NCBI GenBank assembly: GCA_014138095.1 | Contig: JACGXE010000016.1 | Span: forward strand, 33,898 to 97,897 | Origin: Ochrobactrum sp. RH2CCR150 | Lineage (GTDB): Bacteria > Pseudomonadota > Alphaproteobacteria > Rhizobiales > Rhizobiaceae | Length of the DNA: 64,000 nucleotides | Direction: 5' to 3' | In this document: piece by piece, positions 57,728-64,000 of the stretch | Position numbering within the stretch: position 1 is the stretch's first letter | Layout: each line of letters starts with the position of its first letter | Position numbers and translations under genes: made by a program | The notes under the pieces: model-generated | What the model saw: only the letters and a program-made list of their open reading frames with translations | What the model was told of the DNA's origin: nothing | Databases searched by the model: none

Positions 57728-58072
57728 CTAATTTTCACTCCAGACTGCGAGTTCATTACCCGCCGGATCAGTGAAATGAAAGCGGCGTCCGCCCGGAAAT
57801 GCAAAGATCGGCTTGACGATGGTGCCGCCAGCGTCGGTCACGGCTTGAAGCGCGGTTTCGAGCCGCAGCGCATAAAGCACGGGTAGCGGCTTCGTTGTCG
57901 CTTGCGGGTCGGCGTCAAAGCCGCCGTCCAGCCCTTCGGAATAGGCGGAATAAGTGGGACCGTAATCGGTGAAAGACCAGCCGAACGCCCGTGCATAGAA
58001 GCTTTTTGTCACGTCGAGTGAGCCATTGGCTGCGGGCATTTCGAGATAATCGAGTTTGCCAGTGATGCGCAT
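57728..58072 (-). CDS. Glyoxalase/bleomycin-resistance (VOC) family protein
   Basis: The 114-residue protein has the VOC fold pattern: KLDYLEMPA near the start, KSFYARAFGWSFTDYGPTY, then a second half with ALQAVTDAGGTIVKPIFAF and RRFHFTDPAGNELAVW. The last motif normally provides a metal ligand Glu (NELAVW). The substrate is unknown. It is the first gene of a two-gene run. Confidence 0.9.
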   Translation of the reverse strand: MRITGKLDYLEMPAANGSLDVTKSFYARAFGWSFTDYGPTYSAYSEGLDGGFDADPQATTKPLPVLYALRLETALQAVTDAGGTIVKPIFAFPGGRRFHFTDPAGNELAVWSEN

Positions 58073-58744
58073 CGCACCCTCCTAATGTTCATTATTTGTT
58101 CCTATTCTTGCGGCATCCGAGGAGGAGAGTCAATCGTCCGGTGTCCATGGGAGCTTTCAAAGCGTCACCGTTGTCGTGGCCCGACTTTTTTCGTTGGCAC
58201 AGACAAGGTGATCGCACAGGCAACGAGGGTGGTTGCAGAGAGCGTTTGCGTCTGGCGCGGGGGTTCAAGAACCGGTCGTTTTTCTGGTGCCTTCGACCTT
58301 GAGATGTTCTCTAAAAGTTTTTTGGCTCTTTATTTTGCCATTATCGCTTTCCCAATCGCTTTTTCAGCTTTCACGAAGCCACGCCGCGAATTCTTCGAAA
58401 CTGTGATTGAGTTTCACATTGGCGACTTCATTTGCGCCAGTCCCGTCTTAGCGGTTCAGCCGATTTAACTGTAGTTTTTTTATGCGATCGATCAGCTTCT
58501 CTATTTGTGCGTCGTTAGGAAAAATACAAAATTTAGATCAATTTACGCCTTTCTCTTATTATATCCAGACTTAAGGGTCGAATTTAACTGATCTAAAAAA
58601 GATAGTAAAAAAAGTGTACCTGTGCAATTATCCAAATCGACACTACCGAAATTCCAACCTGATTTTCATCCCTGAGTGGGGGCTGACTTTTGGCTGGCAG
58701 CGGGATTGGGTTGGTTGGCACGTTTGTGAGGTCAGGAGTTAATC
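58073..58744. other. Region upstream of the TraA relaxase, A+T-rich in part
   Basis: About 670 bases without a recognised gene, marking the border between core genes and a mobile element. Bases 58490-58640 are clearly A+T-rich. TGTGCAATTAT at 58621 resembles part of the transfer-origin core of Ti-type plasmids and is a weak oriT candidate. Confidence 0.4.
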
Positions 58745-61700
58745 GTGGCAATCATGTTCGTTAGAGCACAGATGATCAGCAGAGGGGCAGGGCGTAACAT
58801 CATCTCTGCGGCCTCTTATCGTCATCGTACCCGGATGAGAGACGAACAGACCGGAACTTCGTTTAACTATCGTGGTGGCGACAATGATTTGGTCCATGAA
58901 GAACTGGCTTTGCCGGAAGATGTCCCGGATTGGTTGCGGTTGGCGATAGATGGCAAGACTGCCGCAGGCGCGAGCGAAGTGTTGTGGAACGCCGTCGATG
59001 CATTTGAGACGCGGGTGGATGCGCAGCTCGCTCGTGAGTTGATCATCGCGCTCCCAGAAGAACTGACGCGGGCGGAGAATATTGCCCTGGTTCGGGAGTT
59101 CGTCCGGGACAATCTGACTGCGAAGGGTATGATTGCTGACTGGGTCTATCACGACAAGGATGGTGATCCCCATATTCACCTGCTGACTGCGCTCAGACCC
59201 CTGACAGAAACGGGTTTCGGTCCCAAATATGTGCCGGTTCTCAGACCTGACGGGAAACCATTGCGTGAGGTAAAGTCGAACCGCCATAACGGGGATATTG
59301 TTTATACGTGTTGGGCTGGTGACAAAGAGACCATGAAAGCGTGGAAGCTTGCTTGGGCAGAGACGGCGAGCCGCTATCTTGCGCTCTCTGGTCATGATAT
59401 TCGCCTTGATGGGCGCTCTTATGCTGAGCAGGGTCTGGATGGAATCGCCCAGAAACATCTTGGGCCAGCAAAGACTGCAATGTCTCGCAAGGGCGTGGAG
59501 ATGTATTTCGCGCCGGCCGAACTTGCGCGTCGGCAGGAAATGGCTGATCGACTGCTTGCTGACCCCGGACTTCTTCTCAAACGCCTCGGCATTGAGCGTT
59601 CGACCTTTGATGAGAAGGATATCGCCAGGACACTGCATCGTTATGTTGATGATCCGGGCGATTTTGCCAATATTCGCTCACGGCTGATGGCGTCTGACGA
59701 TCTAGTACTGTTGAAGCCACAACAGGTGGATCGGCAGACAGGCAAGGCAAACGAGCCCGCAATCTTTACCACCCGGGAGATCCTGCGTGTTGAATATGAC
59801 ATGGCGCGGTCAGCGGAGGTTTTGTCAAAGCGCAAGGGCTTTGGAATTGCTGCTGCGAAGATTGCAGCGGGCATCCAGAAATTCGAAACGGCGGATCCGG
59901 GCAAATCTTTTAAGCTTGATCTAGAGCAGATTGACGCCATTCGTCATGTCACCGGCGACAGTGCCATTTCCACCGTGGTCGGGCTTGCGGGTGCTGGCAA
60001 GTCCACGCTTCTTGCCACTGCCCGTATTGCCTGGGAAAATGAGCGCAGGGATGTCTTTGGAGCAGCCTTATCCGGTAAAGCTGCGGAAGGATTGGAGGAT
60101 AGCTCTGGCATAAAATCGCGAACCCTTGCCGCTTGGGAACTTGGCTGGGAGAATGGTCGTGATCTTCTCAAACGCGGAGACATCTTCGTAGTGGACGAAG
60201 CCGCTATGGTGTCTTCTGAGCAGATGGCACGCGTGTTGAAGGCGGTTGAGAATGCCGGTGCAAAAGCCGTTCTGGTCGGTGATGCGATGCAGCTTCAGCC
60301 AATCCAGGCCGGTGCAGCCTTCCGGGCAATAACGGAGCGGATTGGTTTCGCCGAGCTTGCCGGTGTCCGCCGCCAACGAGAAGCCTGGGCACGCGATGCC
60401 TCCAGGCTTTTTGCGCAGGGCAAGGTCGAAGAGGGGCTCGATGCCTATGCTCAAAAGGGGCGCATAATCGAAGCCAAGCGACGCGCCGAGGTTATAGAGC
60501 GTCTTGTTGCTGACTGGAACATGGCGCGCCGAGAAGCAATCGAACGCTCGGTTGGTCAAGGAATAGGCGCTCGTCTTCCCGGTGACGAGATGCTGGTGCT
60601 CGCCCATACCAATAAAGATGTAAGGCGCTTGAACGAATCCCTGCGCATCGTCATGCACAGGGAGGGTGCTCTGACAAACGCTCGTGAGTTTCGCACGGAG
60701 CGCGGCGTTCGAGAATTTGGCTGCGGCGACCGGGTCATCTTTCTAGAAAATGCCCGCCTTGTGGAAAAGCGTGCAAAGCATCTTGGTCCGCAGTATGTCA
60801 AAAACGGTATGCTCGGTACTGTCGTTTCGACCGGTGGCAAAGGTGGGCGTCCGCTGTTATCGATCCGTCTCGACACTGGCCGGGATGTGGTGCTTAGCGA
60901 GGACAGCTATCGCAATATCGACCATGGCTATGCTGTGACCATCCATAAATCGCAAGGCGTGACCGTTGGTCGGACATTTGTGCTCGCTACCGGCATGATG
61001 GATCAGCATCTGACCTATGTGTCCATGACCCGTCATCGTGACCGCGCCGATCTCTATGCCACACGCGAGGATTTTGAGCCAAAAGCGGAATGGGGCGGGA
61101 AATCGCGTGTTGATCATGCAGCCGGTGTTACCGGCGAACTGATTGCGACCGGTATGGCGAAGTTCCGGCCACAGGATAGGGATGCGGATGAAAGTCCCTA
61201 TGCTGATGTGAAGAGAGACGACGGAACCGTGCACCGGCTCTGGGGCGTCAGTCTGCCCAAGGCTCTGTCCGACGGAGGCGTCTCAGAAGGCGATACTGCA
61301 CTTCTTCGAAAAGACGGTGTTGAAATCGTCAAGGTCAAAATCCCTGTCACAGACAATGAGACCGGCAGGAAGAGTTTTGAGGAACGCGAAGTCGAGCGAA
61401 ACGTCTGGACGGCAAAGCAGCTCGAAACTGCTATTATTCGAAGTGAGCGGATCGAGCGCGAAAGCCATAGGCCGGAATTGTTTGGGCAACTGGTTGAACG
61501 TCTTGGCCGTTCAGGTGCTAAAACCACAACGCTCGATTTTGAGAATGAAGCTGGTTATCGGGCGTATGCGCATGACTTTGCCCGTCGGCGTGGTATCGAC
61601 ACGCTTGCCGGAGTTGTAGCGAGCATAGAAGAGCGTGTCGGACAAAAGCTGGCGTGGCTTGATGACAAGCGCGGACAAGTGGCAAAGCTTTGGGAACGGG

Positions 61701-63385
61701 CGAGCGTAGCGCTTGATATCAGGATCGAACGCGAGAAAAGCGTTTCCTATAACGAACAACGTTCGCCACACCTTGCAGTACGGCCACCTGAAAAATCAGA
61801 GCAACGAGGCGGCGACGGGCCTCATCTTCTTCCATCAATAATCCGGTTCGTCCGCAGCCTAGAAGAGGATGCCAGACGCGCGCAGTTGCAATCGGATCGC
61901 TGGAAGGAGCGGGAGGTCATGCTTCGCCCTGTGCTGGAAAGGGTCTATTCGAAGCCTGATGGCGCATTAGCCAGACTCAATGCAATTGCGTCGAATAGGC
62001 AAATAGAACCACGTGGCCTTGCCGAAGATATTGCCGCTAAACCAGAACGTCTTGGCCTGATCCGGGGATCTGGTTCTCTGTTCGACAGTCGCGCCGCTCG
62101 GTATGAACGCAAGGCTGCGCTTAGCGCTCTTGCTGACCTTGTTGCGCTGGCGCGTGCGCATGCGACAGAATTCCGTCGTCAGGCGGAGCGTTTTGATATG
62201 CGCGAAGAGCAACGCCGCGCCTATATGGCGCTGTCGATCCCTGCTCTCTCGAAGCAGGCAATGGCTCGCCTTGTCGAAATCGAAGCGGTGCGCGAGCGCG
62301 GTGGATCCGATGCCTATAAGACGGCCTTTGCACATGCTGCGGGGGATCGTCAGTTGGTCCAGCAAGTAAAGGCGATCAATGAGGCGTTGACCGCGCGCTT
62401 TGGCTGGTCGGCCTTTACCGACAAAGCTGATGCCGTGGCTGAACGTAATATCCTCGAGCGCATGCCGGAGAACCTCGATCCAGATCGGCGCGAAAAACTG
62501 ACGCGTCTTTTTACCATTATACGTCGTTTTGCCGAGGAACAGCATCTTGCCGAAACAAGGGGCCGTTCGAAGGTTGTTGCAGCTGCCAGCATCGAGCCAT
62601 GCGCGAAAATAAATGCCGTGTTGCCGATGCTGACAGCCGTGACGGAGTTCAAAACGCCAATAGAAGATGAGGCAAAGGCGAGGGCGCTCACAGCCAATCA
62701 TTACCAATACAATCGCGCAGCCCTTGCTAAAACAGCATCCAACATCTGGCGTGATCCGGCAGGTGCCGTCGACAAAATTGAAGCCTTGATTATTAAAGGT
62801 TTTGCGGCTGAGCGGATTGCGGCAGCGGTTGCTAACGATCCCGCAGCCTATGGCGCATTGCGTGGTTCTGACCGCATCATGGATAAGTTTCTGGCATCTG
62901 GGCGCGAACGAAAAGAAGCGCTTCTGGCTGTTTCAGACGCAGATAGCCGTGTTCGGTCGTTGGGTGCATCTTACGCGACGGCGCTGAGCAACGAGACCAA
63001 AGCGATTACCGGGGAGCGCCAGCGCATGGGAATTGCCATTCCAGGTTTGTCACCTGCAGCCGAAGTGGCATTGCGTAGGCTCACACAGACCATGAAGAAG
63101 AAAGGCGCAAATCTCAAAGCGGAAGCCGGGCTACTGCACGGCAATATCATACGGGAATTCGCCACCGTCAGCAGGGCGCTTGATCTGAGGTTCGGGCGTG
63201 ATGCGATCCTGCGCAGCGAAACGACCGTCACCAACACTGTGGCACCGACGCAACGCCGGGCATTCGAGACAATGCAGGAGGGTCTGAAAATCTTGCAGCA
63301 AACTGTTCGCATGCAGGCAAGTCAGAAAATCGTAGCCGAACGTCAGCGTCGTGCGCTCGAACGAGGACGCGGGATGACGTATTAA
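58745..63385 (+). CDS. traA: Ti-type conjugative relaxase TraA
   Basis: TraA nicks plasmid DNA at oriT and unwinds it for conjugation. The 1546-residue protein has an N-terminal MobA/MobL (MobQ) relaxase domain with a probable active Tyr in AASYRHRTRMRDE (residue 25) and the metal motif HDKDGDPHIHLLTALR. A superfamily-1 helicase part follows, with Walker A GLAGAGKSTLL near 414, VVDEAAMV near 485 and the C-terminal HKSQGVTVGRTF and YVSMTRHRDRADLYAT. The GTG at 58745 follows AGGAG at 7 bases. No other tra, trb or replication gene is in the window, so it looks like part of an integrated or decayed element. Confidence 0.93.
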   Translation: MAIMFVRAQMISRGAGRNIISAASYRHRTRMRDEQTGTSFNYRGGDNDLVHEELALPEDVPDWLRLAIDGKTAAGASEVLWNAVDAFETRVDAQLARELIIALPEELTRAENIALVREFVRDNLTAKGMIADWVYHDKDGDPHIHLLTALRPLTETGFGPKYVPVLRPDGKPLREVKSNRHNGDIVYTCWAGDKETMKAWKLAWAETASRYLALSGHDIRLDGRSYAEQGLDGIAQKHLGPAKTAMSRKGVEMYFAPAELARRQEMADRLLADPGLLLKRLGIERSTFDEKDIARTLHRYVDDPGDFANIRSRLMASDDLVLLKPQQVDRQTGKANEPAIFTTREILRVEYDMARSAEVLSKRKGFGIAAAKIAAGIQKFETADPGKSFKLDLEQIDAIRHVTGDSAISTVVGLAGAGKSTLLATARIAWENERRDVFGAALSGKAAEGLEDSSGIKSRTLAAWELGWENGRDLLKRGDIFVVDEAAMVSSEQMARVLKAVENAGAKAVLVGDAMQLQPIQAGAAFRAITERIGFAELAGVRRQREAWARDASRLFAQGKVEEGLDAYAQKGRIIEAKRRAEVIERLVADWNMARREAIERSVGQGIGARLPGDEMLVLAHTNKDVRRLNESLRIVMHREGALTNAREFRTERGVREFGCGDRVIFLENARLVEKRAKHLGPQYVKNGMLGTVVSTGGKGGRPLLSIRLDTGRDVVLSEDSYRNIDHGYAVTIHKSQGVTVGRTFVLATGMMDQHLTYVSMTRHRDRADLYATREDFEPKAEWGGKSRVDHAAGVTGELIATGMAKFRPQDRDADESPYADVKRDDGTVHRLWGVSLPKALSDGGVSEGDTALLRKDGVEIVKVKIPVTDNETGRKSFEEREVERNVWTAKQLETAIIRSERIERESHRPELFGQLVERLGRSGAKTTTLDFENEAGYRAYAHDFARRRGIDTLAGVVASIEERVGQKLAWLDDKRGQVAKLWERASVALDIRIEREKSVSYNEQRSPHLAVRPPEKSEQRGGDGPHLLPSIIRFVRSLEEDARRAQLQSDRWKEREVMLRPVLERVYSKPDGALARLNAIASNRQIEPRGLAEDIAAKPERLGLIRGSGSLFDSRAARYERKAALSALADLVALARAHATEFRRQAERFDMREEQRRAYMALSIPALSKQAMARLVEIEAVRERGGSDAYKTAFAHAAGDRQLVQQVKAINEALTARFGWSAFTDKADAVAERNILERMPENLDPDRREKLTRLFTIIRRFAEEQHLAETRGRSKVVAAASIEPCAKINAVLPMLTAVTEFKTPIEDEAKARALTANHYQYNRAALAKTASNIWRDPAGAVDKIEALIIKGFAAERIAAAVANDPAAYGALRGSDRIMDKFLASGRERKEALLAVSDADSRVRSLGASYATALSNETKAITGERQRMGIAIPGLSPAAEVALRRLTQTMKKKGANLKAEAGLLHGNIIREFATVSRALDLRFGRDAILRSETTVTNTVAPTQRRAFETMQEGLKILQQTVRMQASQKIVAERQRRALERGRGMTY

Positions 63386-63753
63386 GTTCGACTTCAGTAT
63401 GTGGAAATTCTAGCTTTGCTGAGCGGGTTGCATTCGCGCACATACTTCCCGCGCTTGATCAACCCGTGTCGCCAGTTTTGCGTGATGACCGGAATTCTGC
63501 TGACCGCATTTCGGTTTCAAAAGTGCCTGAAGCTCAACCTCGGCAGTATATTGTATGCAAAGATTGTGTAGCGATAGCCTATGGCCACGTGGTCATGTTC
63601 CTCACTATCAACAGACAGAGTGTGTGGTTGGCAGAATAGTGTCACTTGTTGCCCCGCTTTAGGGCGAAAATCGCAGCATCTTTGTAGTGAATTTGCGCGC
63701 GCGATCGCCAACGTTTCTTTGTGATGATTTCTTTGGGCTACCGATCACACCAT
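63386..63753. other. Region between TraA and the IS5 remnant
   Basis: About 370 bases. No gene, RNA or repeat could be recognised. Confidence 0.4.
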
Positions 63754-63912
63754 TTAGGCGGCGTGGACGAATTTGAGCCAGTATCTTGCGGTAGCAATAT
63801 GAACCATGCTGATGAAGCTGTCGGCGAGTTGGTCGTATCGAGTAGCAATGGCGCGGTTGATTTTCAGTCTGCCAAACATCCGTTCGATTAGGTTGCGCTG
63901 TTTATTATAGCG
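63754..63912 (-). pseudogene. IS5-family transposase, C-terminal remnant
   Basis: Read on the minus strand, the frame gives RYNKQRNLIERMFGRLKINR then AIATRYDQLADSFISMVHIA and ends YWLKFVHAA followed by TAA. This is the typical C-terminus of IS5-family transposases of rhizobia, including the catalytic-region E in NLIERMF. About 52 codons survive; upstream, at 63912, the sequence changes to a different element. Confidence 0.8.
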
Positions 63913-64000
63913 CGACAATCAGGATGAGACGCTTGCGACAATCTGGATGAGATTCTTAGGTCGCGGTCGGGATCAAATTATCATGCTGATTGCCGGTGAC
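63912..64000. mobile_element. IS21-like element end (partial)
   Basis: Two direct repeats, GCGACAATCAGGATGAGA (63912-63929) and GCGACAATCTGGATGAGA (63935-63952), differ by one base and are 23 bases apart. Repeated terminal motifs of this kind mark ends of IS21-type elements. The element would extend past the window edge. Family assignment is by resemblance only. Confidence 0.45.

Noticed and set aside
58085..58468. 127-codon frame upstream of traA
   Set aside because: It lacks a ribosome site and recognisable domains, and starts inside the promoter region of the VOC gene.
57483..58744. tRNA gene as an integration site for the relaxase element
   Set aside because: I looked for a tRNA-like 3' end between smc and traA and saw none.

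Overview
The window looks like a stretch of the main chromosome of an alphaproteobacterium of the order Hyphomicrobiales (Rhizobiales), most probably the Brucella/Ochrobactrum group. The evidence is gene content and order: dnaB-rplI-rpsR-rpsF, fabD-fabG-acpP-fabF-mltG-yicC-gmk, the cta/cox cluster followed by ispH-thrB-rnhA, thrC with an M16 peptidase, a CcrM-type methyltransferase, mutY and smc. Two arrays of 8-bp repeats resemble the AGGGCAGT octamers of Brucella VNTR typing. Species was not determined; accessory insertions fit a free-living Ochrobactrum-like relative better than a classical Brucella. This is judgement from gene content, not a database match.

Layout. 1-7114: radA (partial), dnaB, a secreted purine-nucleoside-permease-like protein, cfa, and the ribosomal operon rpsF-rpsR-DUF2232-rplI. 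7458-14610: the fatty-acid synthesis operon region, then mltG, yicC and gmk, closed by a perfect terminator. 14638-18324: an accessory block of two divergent regulator/oxidoreductase pairs (aldo-keto reductase/LysR and AraC/SDR). 18329-21117: a barstar-like protein overlapping a 48-residue membrane protein, tldD and an IalB-family protein. 21544-28529: cytochrome c oxidase structural and assembly genes (ctaC, ctaD, ctaB, coxF-like, ctaG, ctaE, DUF983, surf1). 28737-31260: ispH, thrB, rnhA. 31326-41016: peroxiredoxin, a DsbD-N-like protein, YqgE, a c-di-GMP phosphodiesterase-like protein, an acetyltransferase, an M16 peptidase, thrC and a lipoprotein. 41017-43450: an A+T-richer accessory patch with a split fic gene. 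43494-49424: HAD phosphatase, ClC channel, ccrM, a second HAD protein, mutY. 49502-52499: a three-gene surface-polysaccharide cassette. 52496-58072: DciA-like DUF721, a DsbA-like thiol protein, smc and two small genes. 58073-64000: a mobile-element region with a Ti-type TraA relaxase, an IS5-family transposase remnant and an IS21-like end.

How the genes work together. Most of the window is housekeeping: replication (DnaB, its probable loader DciA, SMC, CcrM), repair (RadA, MutY), translation, fatty acid and cyclopropane lipid synthesis, aerobic respiration, and threonine and isoprenoid synthesis. Many neighbours overlap by ATGA, GTGA, TTGA or TAATG, so translational coupling is common.

The signals least explained by ordinary annotation are: a dispersed 87-nt element in front of tldD and ispH that diverges without indels and keeps a peptide frame; a symmetric four-half-site ATGTCGA array upstream of the split fic gene; paired inverted octamer arrays on both sides of the phosphodiesterase/acetyltransferase pair; tandem CtrA-like boxes before ccrM; and an O-antigen cassette placed between mutY and the DUF721 gene.
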